From: [Clostridium] clostridioforme AGR2157
Lineage (GTDB): Bacteria; Bacillota; Clostridia; Lachnospirales; Lachnospiraceae
Direction of reading: 5' to 3'
Length of the DNA: 64,000 nt
Assembly (NCBI RefSeq): GCF_000424325.1
Contig: NZ_AUJR01000020.1
Span: forward strand, 1 to 64,000
Positions 17,567-26,772 of the stretch are shown piece after piece. A program made the translations under genes and the position numbers. Numbering within the stretch: the first letter of the stretch is position 1; each line of letters begins with the position of its first letter. The notes under the pieces are model-generated. The model saw nothing but the letters and a program-made list of their open reading frames with translations. It was not told the DNA's origin and did no database searches.

Positions 17567-19086
17567 GTGTTATTTTCCTCCTTTTTAGCAGTATCAATGC
17601 CGGACGCAGCCATTAATATATCCTCCTGCGTAATGACACCGCTATCAAATTCCTTCTGGATATGACCTTTACGAAATACCAGAATACGATGGGAAACCCG
17701 CAGCAATTCCTGCAAATCCGATGAGACTAAAAGAATTGATACCCCCTGTTCAGCAAGATTATCAAGAATCTTATATATTTCGTCCTTTGCTCCGATATCA
17801 ATACCCGCCGTAGGTTCATCAATCAGAAGGACCCGCAGGTCACGCGCCAGCCACTTTCCAATAACCACCTTCTGCTGGTTTCCTCCGGAAAGGTTGCCCA
17901 CAGGAAGCTGCGAATCAGCCGGACGGATATCCAGTTTTCCCACAGCATCTATACCAAGCTTTTTTTCTTCTGCCCTGTTCACATTTGATGCCTTGCTCAG
18001 GAAATCATAGTTTGGCACGGCAATATTGCGTTCAATAGACAATAGTGGTATGAATCCCTGATTACGCCTGTCTTCCGGAACCAGCCCAAAGCCTTTTGAA
18101 ATTGTCTCTGAAACCCGGCATAGCAGCTTCTTTCCCTCAAAAAAGATTTCCCCTCCGTCATAAGGGTCTGCGCCAAATATACAGCGCAGCACCTCGGTCC
18201 TTCCTGCGCCTACCAGGCCTCCAATTCCCAGAATCTCTCCTCTGTGCAGTGTAAAGCTAATATCTGAAAATGTGCCTTTTCGGCTGAGAGACCGAACTTC
18301 AAGTACCGGTTCCATATTACTGCGGTGCAGGTATCGGGAGGCAGTGGCCTCACTGAGTTCCTTTCCAATCATCATTTTAATAACATCCGGAGGATTAATC
18401 TGCTCCTTTTCAAGCACAGCAACCTTTTTGCCATCGCGCAATACGGTTAAACGGTCAGCCAGACGGAAAACCTCCTCCAATCTATGGGAAATATAAAGAA
18501 TGGACACCCCCTTTTCCCTTAGCTGATTAATGATTCCAAATAATGCCTCTGATTCTTTACTTGAAAGCGAAGCCGTAGGCTCGTCCATGATAATAAGTGA
18601 TGAATCCTCAGACAGGGCCTTCAGAATCTCCACTGTCTGCCGCTGTGCAATTGAGAGAGTCTCAACAATTGCATCCGGCTGAAGATTAAAGTCATAATAC
18701 TGAATTAAATCGCTTACTTTTTTCTTCATCTCACGTATTTTAAGAAGACCGCAACCACTCTTTTCCTTACCAAGCATTACGTTCTGCATAACACTCAGTG
18801 TTGGAATCAGGCTTAGTTCCTGATAAATGACACCGATACCCAGTTTCTGTGCATCACTCCGCGAATTAATCTCACAAGTCTTTCCTGCGAAGGTAATGGA
18901 ACCCCCGTCCTTTGGATAAACCCCAGTCAGAATCTTAATCAATGTGGATTTTCCCGCGCCATTTTCCCCCATTAAAGCATGCACTTCGCCACGGGCCACT
19001 TCCATATCAACCTTCTTCAGCACCTGAACGTCTCCAAACTTTTTTTCTATCCCATTCATAGAAAGCAGGATTTCTCTCTCAATCAT
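17563..19086 (-). CDS. Sugar ABC transporter ATP-binding protein (RbsA type, two ATPase domains)
   Basis: This 507-residue fused ATPase has a first domain with Walker A GENGAGKST, signature LSIAQRQ and Walker B LIIMDEPTAS. The second domain starts at about residue 250, with the degenerate Walker A GLVGAGRTE, signature LSGGNQQK and Walker B LLIDEPTAG. One intact and one degenerate site is typical of RbsA/MglA. It overlaps the permeases on both sides by four bases (ATGA), so the three are translationally coupled. It energises uptake by the RbsB-like lipoprotein. Confidence 0.95.
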   Translation of the reverse strand: MIEREILLSMNGIEKKFGDVQVLKKVDMEVARGEVHALMGENGAGKSTLIKILTGVYPKDGGSITFAGKTCEINSRSDAQKLGIGVIYQELSLIPTLSVMQNVMLGKEKSGCGLLKIREMKKKVSDLIQYYDFNLQPDAIVETLSIAQRQTVEILKALSEDSSLIIMDEPTASLSSKESEALFGIINQLREKGVSILYISHRLEEVFRLADRLTVLRDGKKVAVLEKEQINPPDVIKMMIGKELSEATASRYLHRSNMEPVLEVRSLSRKGTFSDISFTLHRGEILGIGGLVGAGRTEVLRCIFGADPYDGGEIFFEGKKLLCRVSETISKGFGLVPEDRRNQGFIPLLSIERNIAVPNYDFLSKASNVNRAEEKKLGIDAVGKLDIRPADSQLPVGNLSGGNQQKVVIGKWLARDLRVLLIDEPTAGIDIGAKDEIYKILDNLAEQGVSILLVSSDLQELLRVSHRILVFRKGHIQKEFDSGVITQEDILMAASGIDTAKKEENNT

Positions 19087-20084
19087 ACAGCAGCCTTCCT
19101 TTCCTCCTCCAGGGCTTTGCGGTGGACCATTTTCTCATCCATATACTTGTTATAAACAGAATCAAATATAATCATGGCCACAATAACCATGCCCTTGATA
19201 ATTAACTGGACCGCTGTTGGAAGATTATATTTGTAGATGCCATTGGTTAATACCATCATAAACAGAGTTCCAACCACAGTACCAAAGATATCACCGCGGC
19301 CTCCGCTAAAGGCACATCCGCCTACTACTACCGCTGCAATAACATCAAATTCAAGACCAATGCCTGTCTCAGGAGTCGCAGAGCGAATCTTGCCCATTAA
19401 AAAAATTGCAGAAATACTGCAGCACAGACCGGTCAAAGTAAATACAGTCCGTTTAATTCTCCCAAAATTAATTCCAGACAATTCTGCTGATTTGCAGTTG
19501 GCTCCTACCGCATAGGTATAGACTCCCAGCTTAGTCCGTTTCAGAAGGAGCTGCCCCGCGATTGCAATAACAAAAAATGCTATTGTAACTAGATATACTC
19601 CGTTAATGCTTCCTCCCAGAACAAGAAAGGTCCGGTTATCAATTACCTTATTGGAAATCATGCCTGTGGCGGTGCGAATAGCAAAAATAAGGGCCAGTCC
19701 CCTAAACAGAAATTGTGTGGAAAGAGTCGCTATAAAATCGGGTATGCGCAGTACCGTTACCAACACCCCATTTAAATAACCTCCCAGAGCCCCAACTGCA
19801 AGGGCAATCAGAATGATGATACCAGACGGAAGATGGGTATAATAAAGCAGATTTGCACAGAGCATTGCCACAAAGCCTGCCAGCGCACCAGTTGACAGGT
19901 CTATGCCGGCAGTTATGATTACCATGGATACACCGACCGCGATAATTCCTATGGTAGAACACTCACGTAATAAGGTAAAGATATTGTTAGCAGTAAAAAA
20001 GTATTCGCTGGTAAGGCCAAAAATTAAAATCAGTGCAAAAAGCAAGCCGACAGATATCAGCCGGCGTATTGTCTCTTGTCGCAT
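19083..20084 (-). CDS. Sugar ABC transporter permease (RbsC type)
   Basis: This membrane protein of about 333 residues starts MRQETIRRLISVGLL with AAGGAGG upstream at 20084. A longer frame to 20174 adds sequence without family character. The conserved GIDLSTGALAGFVAM segment and the C-terminal VGGCAFSGGRGDIFGTVVGT identify the RbsC family. It is about 150 bases downstream of the binding-protein gene. That spacer contains a TTCCAGG/CCTGGAA inverted repeat, which could act as an mRNA-stabilising hairpin that keeps binding protein in excess. Confidence 0.92.
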   Translation of the reverse strand: MRQETIRRLISVGLLFALILIFGLTSEYFFTANNIFTLLRECSTIGIIAVGVSMVIITAGIDLSTGALAGFVAMLCANLLYYTHLPSGIIILIALAVGALGGYLNGVLVTVLRIPDFIATLSTQFLFRGLALIFAIRTATGMISNKVIDNRTFLVLGGSINGVYLVTIAFFVIAIAGQLLLKRTKLGVYTYAVGANCKSAELSGINFGRIKRTVFTLTGLCCSISAIFLMGKIRSATPETGIGLEFDVIAAVVVGGCAFSGGRGDIFGTVVGTLFMMVLTNGIYKYNLPTAVQLIIKGMVIVAMIIFDSVYNKYMDEKMVHRKALEEERKAAV

Positions 20085-20233
20085 AGTAGTTCCTCCTTTT
20101 ATCATAACCGGAATCTGCCTGAAATCCATCGCCCCTCTAAATATGCCGCAAACCGCATCTACGCTGAGAGGCATTCCAGGAAGATGCAGGGTGGAATGGG
20201 TCCGCCCTGTTCCCTGGAAAAGAATCTGTTGTA

Positions 20234-21286
20234 TTACCAGCGAATATCAGGACCAATTGATTCCACTGTATCAGGGGTTACTACAATTGGGGCCATCTTA
20301 ATGATTGGAGTCTCTGTATAAGAGGATGTATCTGCCTCAGAGCCAATAAAGTACATTGCAAGCCGTGCTGCAGTTGCTCCCTGGTCATAGCAGTTCGTAT
20401 AAATGGTGCCGGCCATCTTTCCCTTTTCGATATATTCCAGTGCTTTTGACTCACCGTCTGCTCCCCAAATCACCATTTCTCCCAGACGGCCTGCTGCCTC
20501 CGCTGCCTGTGAAGCTCCTTCTGCCATTGCATCATTGTGACAGAATACAGCATCGATTTTATTATACTTAGTTAAAAAGTCATTCATGACTACATTTGCT
20601 TTCTCAGTAAGCCACTCTCCGGTCTGGGCATCTATAATCTCCACTTCCGGATGCTTAGCCATCTCATCCCTAAAACCAGCTTCAAGAATTTCTCCGCGGC
20701 TTGCTCCAGGTGTGGCCTGAATAATCACAACATTTCCGGCCTCTCCAATGGAAGCAGCAATATTCTTAGCTACCAGCGCTCCGGCCTCATAGTCAACCAT
20801 GGCAACCAACGCTGCATGCGGGGTGGAAGCATCCATGTTTAATGTTATGACCGGAATGCCTGCCGCCTCTGCCTGTTCTACCGAAGCTGCAAGGGCCGCT
20901 GCATCTGTTGCCTGCAATATGATTGCATCGTAATGCTGGTTAACCAAATCTGACATTATCTGAACCTGTGTTTCAGCAGAAGCCTTACCATCAAAGCGTT
21001 GGAATGTAACGTTTTCAAAAATGGATAATTCTTTTTCCATGCCGTCTCCCCAAGCGGCAGCAACTGAATCTCCAATAACGTTAGGTACAAATGCAATTTT
21101 AACATTGTCTGCATACGGGTCTTTGACATCCGACTTAACTGCATCCTCCTGAGTTCCTTTTGAACTGGATGTGTTTGACGTTGTATTCTTTGAATCTGCA
21201 CCATCAATTTGTACATTGCCACACCCCGACAAAGCCAATCCAGTTACCATCAGCGCCGCTAAAAAACCTGCATAAATCTTTCTCAT
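20234..21286 (-). CDS. Substrate-binding lipoprotein of sugar ABC transporter (RbsB type)
   Basis: This 350-residue periplasmic-binding-protein-like lipoprotein has signal MRKIYAGFLAALMVTGLA with lipobox LSGC, then a Ser/Thr/Asp linker, then the type 1 fold beginning NVKIAFVPNVIGDSVAAAWG. Repeated features include ILQATDAAALAASVEQAEAAGIPVITLN and a NDAMAEGASQAAE segment, both usual in RbsB/YtfQ proteins. The start at 21286 has AGGAGG. It is the first gene of the operon running to about 12452. Upstream AT-rich DNA holds TTGTAT repeats (21350-21450) that might bind the GntR regulator. Confidence 0.92.
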   Translation of the reverse strand: MRKIYAGFLAALMVTGLALSGCGNVQIDGADSKNTTSNTSSSKGTQEDAVKSDVKDPYADNVKIAFVPNVIGDSVAAAWGDGMEKELSIFENVTFQRFDGKASAETQVQIMSDLVNQHYDAIILQATDAAALAASVEQAEAAGIPVITLNMDASTPHAALVAMVDYEAGALVAKNIAASIGEAGNVVIIQATPGASRGEILEAGFRDEMAKHPEVEIIDAQTGEWLTEKANVVMNDFLTKYNKIDAVFCHNDAMAEGASQAAEAAGRLGEMVIWGADGESKALEYIEKGKMAGTIYTNCYDQGATAARLAMYFIGSEADTSSYTETPIIKMAPIVVTPDTVESIGPDIRW

Positions 21287-21461
21287 TCTATAACTCCTCC
21301 TGTTTTTAGTTTTTGCATCTTCATACAACCGCAGCAGACTCTAAAAGATAAATGAATCCAGTGCGCCTGCCATGAAGCATACATTGATGTATATATAAAC
21401 CGATACAACAAGTATAATAGAATTTATACAAATTTGTGGTATAATTGTATATTATTATATT

Positions 21462-22748
21462 TTAATAGAACAGATTGACCAGCACTGTGGTAAATCCTGG
21501 AATCCAGGTCAGGAGCATTAAGTTAATAAGCAGTAAGAAGTAAAAAGGAACTGCCTCCCGGATAAATGCCGCTGTTTTACACTTGGTAATACTGCAGGTA
21601 ACAAACATCAAGGTTCCCATCGGCGGCGACAGGGCTCCGATGGCATTGTTAAAGATATAGACCATAGCAAACTGAATCTCATTGATACCGTAGGATTTTG
21701 CTATCGGCGCAAGCAATGGAACCAGAATGATCATAGAGGCATTCCCTTCAATAAACATCCCGACAATCAGTAGAAAAATATTCAATACAAGAAGGAATAC
21801 ATACTTATTGTTAATCGTTGCCATCATCCACTCTGTCAGCTGCTGTGGGATCTTCTCTTTTGTCAGAACCCAGGAGAATACACTGGCTGCCGATACAATC
21901 AACATAATCGAGGCGGTGGTGGTTACTGTTTCCTTCATTCCCTGGACAATGTCTTTCATATGCATTTCTTTGTATATGATACCTAAAAACATTGCATAGA
22001 TAATTGCCACTGCACCGGCCTCTGTTGCGGTGAAAATACCAAGACGGATTCCCCCGATTATGATAATCGGAAGGCAGAGGGGCAAAATCGCCGGTTTAAA
22101 GGCTTTCCAGAACTTCGGCCAGGTGATCTTTTCCGTAGTCAGATTTCCATATCCTCGCTTTTTGGAGATAAATCCGACCAGAATCATCATGGTGATGCAG
22201 AGGAGTGCTCCTACCCCTAAACCGGATATAAACAGTTTTCCAATGGACACGTCAGCGATGCATCCATAAAGTATCATGGCGATTCCCGGAGGAATCAGGG
22301 GGGTAATCATGGAAGATGCTGCCGTTACCACGCTGGAGAATTCTTTTGAGAAACCTTTTTTCTCCATCTCCGGAACCAACATCTTCGCTTCCATAGCGGC
22401 ATCCGCAATATTGGAACCGGAAAGGCCTCCCATGATGGTGGACAGCAGCACGTTAACCTGTGCCAGGCCACCCGGAAGATGTCCGGTGACAACCTCACAG
22501 AAATCCATAATTCTTTTGGTAACGCCTGTGTAATTCATAAATATCCCCGCACACACAAAAAACGGAATGGCCAGAAGGGATATTTTCTCTGTTCCAATAA
22601 TCGTCTGCTGGGCAAATACGATAGGATTTACCCCTTGATTCATCACAAAATATACCATAGCTCCGCCGAGTACGGCGATGTACACCGGAACCTTCAGAAA
22701 TAAAAGTACCAGCATGATAATAGATGCCAACAATAAAATATCACTCAT
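21462..22748 (-). CDS. TRAP transporter large permease (DctM family)
   Basis: This 428-residue protein with about twelve hydrophobic helices has TRAP large-subunit signatures such as GGLSGSNIADAAMEAKMLVPEM and SSMITPLIPPGIAMILYG. Together with the small subunit it imports organic acids using the sodium gradient. Its start overlaps the DctQ stop by eight bases. It is the last gene of the TRAP set, and the ABC operon starts about 175 bases further on the same strand. Confidence 0.93.
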   Translation of the reverse strand: MSDILLLASIIMLVLLFLKVPVYIAVLGGAMVYFVMNQGVNPIVFAQQTIIGTEKISLLAIPFFVCAGIFMNYTGVTKRIMDFCEVVTGHLPGGLAQVNVLLSTIMGGLSGSNIADAAMEAKMLVPEMEKKGFSKEFSSVVTAASSMITPLIPPGIAMILYGCIADVSIGKLFISGLGVGALLCITMMILVGFISKKRGYGNLTTEKITWPKFWKAFKPAILPLCLPIIIIGGIRLGIFTATEAGAVAIIYAMFLGIIYKEMHMKDIVQGMKETVTTTASIMLIVSAASVFSWVLTKEKIPQQLTEWMMATINNKYVFLLVLNIFLLIVGMFIEGNASMIILVPLLAPIAKSYGINEIQFAMVYIFNNAIGALSPPMGTLMFVTCSITKCKTAAFIREAVPFYFLLLINLMLLTWIPGFTTVLVNLFY

Positions 22749-23247
22749 TATCTGATGCCGCCTCCTTTGCCTCTGATTTAACGCCGGTTATAATACTGTA
22801 GAAGTAACTGATAACCATCAGCACATAAGATAACGGAGCAATTCCGTATATCAAGGCATACGGTATCTTAATCATGCTGGTAGAACGGCCGCTTTTCAAA
22901 AACATCTGGATGAAACCAAGGCTCTGATAGAATAAATATCCCAGCACCGCTACGACAACAATGGAGAGCAACACTTCCATCAATTTCTGCAGTTTTGCAG
23001 GAAGCAAATCCACAATTACTTCAATCGCTACATGGTTTCCTGTACGGAACGCCGCACCGCCTGCTGCAAATACGATCCACACCATACATGCCAGCTGTAC
23101 TTCCTCCAGCCAGGTAAACGGTTGCCCAATCACCCGGCGCCAGATGACGCCGAGAAATGTGAGCACAATCAAAATACCAAGAACCACTGAGGCAACAAGC
23201 AAATCCAGGTTACAGAGAAAAGACAGAATCTTATTTTTTCCTTTCAT
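22741..23247 (-). CDS. TRAP transporter small permease (DctQ family)
   Basis: This 168-residue protein has four hydrophobic helices. The WLEEVQLACMVWIVFAAGG segment after helix two is diagnostic for DctQ. It bridges the binding protein DctP and DctM. It begins 29 bases after the DctP stop and overlaps the DctM start. Confidence 0.92.
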   Translation of the reverse strand: MKGKNKILSFLCNLDLLVASVVLGILIVLTFLGVIWRRVIGQPFTWLEEVQLACMVWIVFAAGGAAFRTGNHVAIEVIVDLLPAKLQKLMEVLLSIVVVAVLGYLFYQSLGFIQMFLKSGRSTSMIKIPYALIYGIAPLSYVLMVISYFYSIITGVKSEAKEAASDNE

Positions 23248-23276
23248 ACTTTTACCTTTCTAAAATCATCGCTGAT

Positions 23277-24374
23277 TTATTCTGCACCCATCGCATTCTT
23301 TACGGTCTCATACAGATTGTCAGACCATCCGAATTTATCTCGCAGTGTATAGAAGGACTGTGCTTTCTCCTTAAAGCCCGCCAGAACTTCCATACTCGGT
23401 TCTACAACGGTAACGCCTTCATCCTTCATTTTTTGCAGATACTCCGCATCTGCTTTCTGCTGTACCTCGTTATTGTACAAGCCCGCCTCTTCCGCAGAAG
23501 AAAGCAGCCAGCCCTGCTGTTCTTCCGTCAAGGAGTTAAACCAATCTGCCGAGCAGACAAGGGTGGTAAAATTCTTTACATGGCCGTCCAGAATCAGATA
23601 TTTGGCAACCTCATGAAGTTTTCTGCCATATAAGGTGGCCAACGGATTCTCAGCTCCGTCGATAGTCTTTGTCTGAAGTGCCTGGTATACATCGCCCAAA
23701 TCCATGCCGGTGGAAGTTGCGCCTAATGCGTCAAAGCCTTCGGACTGGATGGCATTGCCTGGTACACGGATCTTCATGCCTTTTAAATCCTCTACCGTGT
23801 TTACAGGCTTTGTGGTCAATGTGTGGCGCTCACCATAAATCCAGTTGGAAGCCACAATCTTTAATCCCTTTTCTTCCAGTTTTGCACACTGCTCCTGATA
23901 CCAGTCAGATTTGGTCAATGTCCAGCATTGATCCCAGCTGTCAAACAGAAACGGTCCGAACACAATGCCAAAGTCCGGCACACCATAGTCCGCATAGAAC
24001 GCTCCATCTGCAAGCGTACACACATTTTCTCCTAAAAGCATGGTGTCGATCAATGAGGATTTACCTCCAAGCTGTGAATCAGGATAAATCTCAATCTTCA
24101 TGGTGCCGCCTGATTTTTCTTCCAACAGCTCCGCCCATTTTTCAATTCCCTGCCCAAAGGGCTCAGAGATGGAGTTCTCAAATCCAACCTGAAGAACAAC
24201 AGCATCCTTGTTATCTGTCCATTCCCCTGGATTGCCGACCTCTTCCTCTGTCTTCTTTGTCTCTCCGGCTGCCGTCCCCGCGGTATTGCCGTTACCACCG
24301 GAACCTCCGCATGCTGTCAAAGAAAATACCATAGTACCCACCATTACGATTGCTGCTAACTTCCTTAATCTCAT
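23277..24374 (-). CDS. TRAP transporter substrate-binding protein (DctP family)
   Basis: This 365-residue exported binding protein has an N-terminal signal ending in the lipobox LTACGG followed by a glycine-rich linker. Family motifs include SQLGGKSSLIDTMLLG, the arginine-containing LKGMKIRVPGNAIQSEGFDALGA (the carboxylate-binding Arg), and a GAENPLATLYGRKLHEVAKY segment. The ligand should be a carboxylate, plausibly a sugar acid given the neighbours. AAAGGAG lies upstream of the ATG at 24374. It is the first gene of dctPQM. Confidence 0.93.
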   Translation of the reverse strand: MRLRKLAAIVMVGTMVFSLTACGGSGGNGNTAGTAAGETKKTEEEVGNPGEWTDNKDAVVLQVGFENSISEPFGQGIEKWAELLEEKSGGTMKIEIYPDSQLGGKSSLIDTMLLGENVCTLADGAFYADYGVPDFGIVFGPFLFDSWDQCWTLTKSDWYQEQCAKLEEKGLKIVASNWIYGERHTLTTKPVNTVEDLKGMKIRVPGNAIQSEGFDALGATSTGMDLGDVYQALQTKTIDGAENPLATLYGRKLHEVAKYLILDGHVKNFTTLVCSADWFNSLTEEQQGWLLSSAEEAGLYNNEVQQKADAEYLQKMKDEGVTVVEPSMEVLAGFKEKAQSFYTLRDKFGWSDNLYETVKNAMGAE

Positions 24375-24452
24375 CGATAAATCTCCTTTCTACTACAATA
24401 TATTTATGGTTAATATCCCTTACAGCCAGTAAGGAATTTTCCATCTTGTTGC

Positions 24453-24605
24453 TTAAGCTGTTAGAATGTATGGAGCAATAGGTATGTCGTCTTCCCCGCC
24501 TTCTTTTATCAGATCAATTAATTCCAGGAAATCCTTTTTCAGCGCATTTCTGGAGCCATACACATACAGCTCTTTCTTCTGAAGCTGTGCGAAATTGAAA
24601 GCAGA
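24453..24605 (-). pseudogene. Fragment of a third zinc dehydrogenase copy
   Basis: Minus-strand translation gives about 50 residues (FNFAQLQKKELYVYGSRNAL, then KKDFLELIDLIKEGGEDDIP), ending in a stop at 24453. It aligns with residues about 275-320 of the intact paralogues at 24663 and 14539, which read FNFTLLQKKELNVFGSRNAL. No start or N-terminal domain is present. It lies between the TRAP set and the intact copy and is best explained as a decayed tandem duplicate. Confidence 0.75.
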
Positions 24606-24662
24606 GTTGCGGGGAATTATACCCTGAGAGATTAATTTTTTGTTACCTTTACCTTTTGTGTT

Positions 24663-25691
24663 TTATCTGTCCGTAAAGTCCAGGATTACCTTCAGCATAT
24701 CTCCCGGATTGTTGGCAAAATCATAGAACGCCTTGGCCCCATCCTCAAATTTGTATATATTGGTGATGATTCCCTTTACCGGTACCTTTCCTTCCTTGAC
24801 CAGGTCAATCAGCTCCACAAAATCTTTCTTAAGGGCATTTCTTGAACCGAATACATTAAGTTCCTTTTTCTGGAGCAGTGTGAAATTGAAATCCAGATTT
24901 TTCTTTCCTACCCCGATGACAACCACCTTTCCCCCAAAACAGGCCGCGTCAATGCAGTTCTGGAATGTGGATGGAAGTCCGACCGCCTCAATGGCTATAT
25001 CAAACCCATTCCCGTCTGTAATCTCCTTCACCGCCTTGTCAAAGCTCTCCGGGGAATCATTGAGGATGATGCCATCCACGCCAAACTCCCTGGCCATGTC
25101 CAGTTTCCCCATGGACACATCGGATATGCAAACCACTGCCCCCTTTGCCTTGGCTGCCACTGCAGCCAGAACACCGATGGTACCGGCTCCTATGACCAGA
25201 ACCTTGTCCCCCTGCTTTACCTCTGCCCTGCTGACCCCATGATAGCTGATGCAGAAAGGCTCAATGGCTGCAAGAAGCATGGGATCCAATCCCTTTCCGT
25301 CATACACACGCTCCTCAGGCATGGTTATATACTCCTGAAACGCCCCGTCTCTCTGGCATCCCATGGTCTGGTTATCCATACATGCATTCACGATTCCGTG
25401 CTCGCAGGAATAACAGTGTCCGCAGTTAAAATATGGATTACAGGTTACAATCATTCCCGGGCGCAGTCCCTGGTCATTGTCCTCATCCACTTCCACGATT
25501 TCCGCAGAAAACTCATGGCCTGGTATCCTTGGATAATCGAAGTACGCGAAGGTCCCCTTGTAGGAACCCAGGTCGCTTCCGCATATTCCTCCGTACAGGA
25601 GTTTCAGCAGAACCTCACCCTTTTGCCGCACTGGTTTATCGATATCCCTGAACTCTACCTGACCGGGTGCATTAATATACATTGCTTTCAT
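24663..25691 (-). CDS. Zinc-binding alcohol dehydrogenase (LgoD-like paralogue)
   Basis: This 342-residue medium-chain dehydrogenase is nearly the same protein as that at 14539-15573. The same catalytic block GGICGSDLG, structural zinc cysteines CGHCYSCEHGIVNAC and VIGAGTIGVLAA motif are present. It probably oxidises a sugar acid brought in by the TRAP transporter. Start ATG at 25691 follows GGGAGGAAG; the longer frame to 25781 covers the promoter. A clear promoter and a palindromic operator lie upstream, next to the divergent GntR gene, so this gene is the likely regulated target. Confidence 0.88.
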   Translation of the reverse strand: MKAMYINAPGQVEFRDIDKPVRQKGEVLLKLLYGGICGSDLGSYKGTFAYFDYPRIPGHEFSAEIVEVDEDNDQGLRPGMIVTCNPYFNCGHCYSCEHGIVNACMDNQTMGCQRDGAFQEYITMPEERVYDGKGLDPMLLAAIEPFCISYHGVSRAEVKQGDKVLVIGAGTIGVLAAVAAKAKGAVVCISDVSMGKLDMAREFGVDGIILNDSPESFDKAVKEITDGNGFDIAIEAVGLPSTFQNCIDAACFGGKVVVIGVGKKNLDFNFTLLQKKELNVFGSRNALKKDFVELIDLVKEGKVPVKGIITNIYKFEDGAKAFYDFANNPGDMLKVILDFTDR

Positions 25692-25724
25692 TAATCTTCC
25701 TCCCAGCTGAGATATATTCTCTGT

Positions 25725-25765
25725 TGTATACATCATAGTATATATTAATAAATACATCATGTCAA
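25725..25765 (-). promoter_or_regulatory. Promoter with overlapping palindromic operator for the dehydrogenase gene
   Basis: Minus strand: -35 TTGACA (25765-25760), 17-base spacer, -10 TATACT (25742-25737). The perfect palindrome TGTATACA (25732-25725) follows at the expected transcription start. An 8-bp palindrome at +1 beside a divergent GntR gene fits a repressor site. Confidence 0.7.
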
Positions 25766-25926
25766 CTGATTCTCTGACCATGTTTTATATTTTGTATATA
25801 ATGACCGATTCTATTCTATATTTTTATGCAATATGACCATTGCTCAATCATTTTATTTTACCCTCTTATTGAACCGGCGCGATATCTATGATAAAATACT
25901 TTCATATATATTAAAAGAGGGGGGGT

Positions 25927-26610
25927 ATGTTCATCGTGGTTAAAACCAATCTGAAGACCTTGGCATACAACACAATAAAGCAAAAAATCGTCACCTGTGA
26001 ATATGCGCCGGGGACGTTTTTAAATGAGGAAATCCTGACCGATGAATTAAAGATAAGCAGAACGCCCATCCGCGATGCCTTAAGCAGGCTGGAGCAGGAG
26101 GGGCTTATTGAGATAAAACCAAAGAAAGGAATCACCGTGACCGCCCTGTCCATCAAGGACGTGAACATGATTTTTGAGATACGGAAATTATATGAACCTT
26201 ATATCTTGAAAAATTATGGTTCATTTCTGGACGAGGACAAGCTGAACGAATTCTACCATATTTTTTCCCATAAAGACGCAAACAGCGAGTGCTTTCAGAA
26301 CAACAATTACTTTTATGACTTAGATTCCTCCTTCCACCAAATGATTGTGGACGCCTGCCCTAACGTTTACCTGCGCCAGAATTACGCACTGATACAGACC
26401 CAGAGCGAGCGTTTCCGCTTCATGACAGGAAATATCTCCAACAACCGTTTGGAGGATACCTTCAGGGAACACATTGACATCATTGTCCCCTGCCTGCAAA
26501 AAGACTGGGATACCGCTGTGGAAAAGCTCTTGTATCACCTGGACGAGTCTAAGAGGTCCACTTTCAAGTTGGTGTTTGATAGTATTGACAGCAACAATAT
26601 TGGGTTCTGA
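25927..26610 (+). CDS. GntR family transcriptional regulator (FadR/FCD type)
   Basis: This 227-residue regulator has an N-terminal winged helix (about residues 8-75) containing ISRTPIRDALSRLEQEGLIEI, the hallmark of GntR recognition helices. An all-helical FCD ligand domain follows, with candidate metal/ligand residues in DLDSSFHQMIV, FREHIDII and YHLDES. FCD regulators sense sugar acids or other carboxylates and usually repress their uptake genes. It is transcribed away from the dehydrogenase and TRAP genes. GAGGGGGG precedes the ATG. Its probable operator is TGTATACA at 25725-25732. Confidence 0.92.
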   Translation: MFIVVKTNLKTLAYNTIKQKIVTCEYAPGTFLNEEILTDELKISRTPIRDALSRLEQEGLIEIKPKKGITVTALSIKDVNMIFEIRKLYEPYILKNYGSFLDEDKLNEFYHIFSHKDANSECFQNNNYFYDLDSSFHQMIVDACPNVYLRQNYALIQTQSERFRFMTGNISNNRLEDTFREHIDIIVPCLQKDWDTAVEKLLYHLDESKRSTFKLVFDSIDSNNIGF

Positions 26611-26772
26611 TTAATTTAGATGTAAAGATGTAGAGGGGTTAGGTGCATCCGTCCGTGAGTGGGATGGGGGTGGCCGCGGCAGCAACTTTCCGATTAGCCA
26701 GCATCACCAGCCAGAGATACTTTTTCTATCCTTTGCGTGGAAGAGACAGCGGACGCTCTGGAAATGTAGTGG

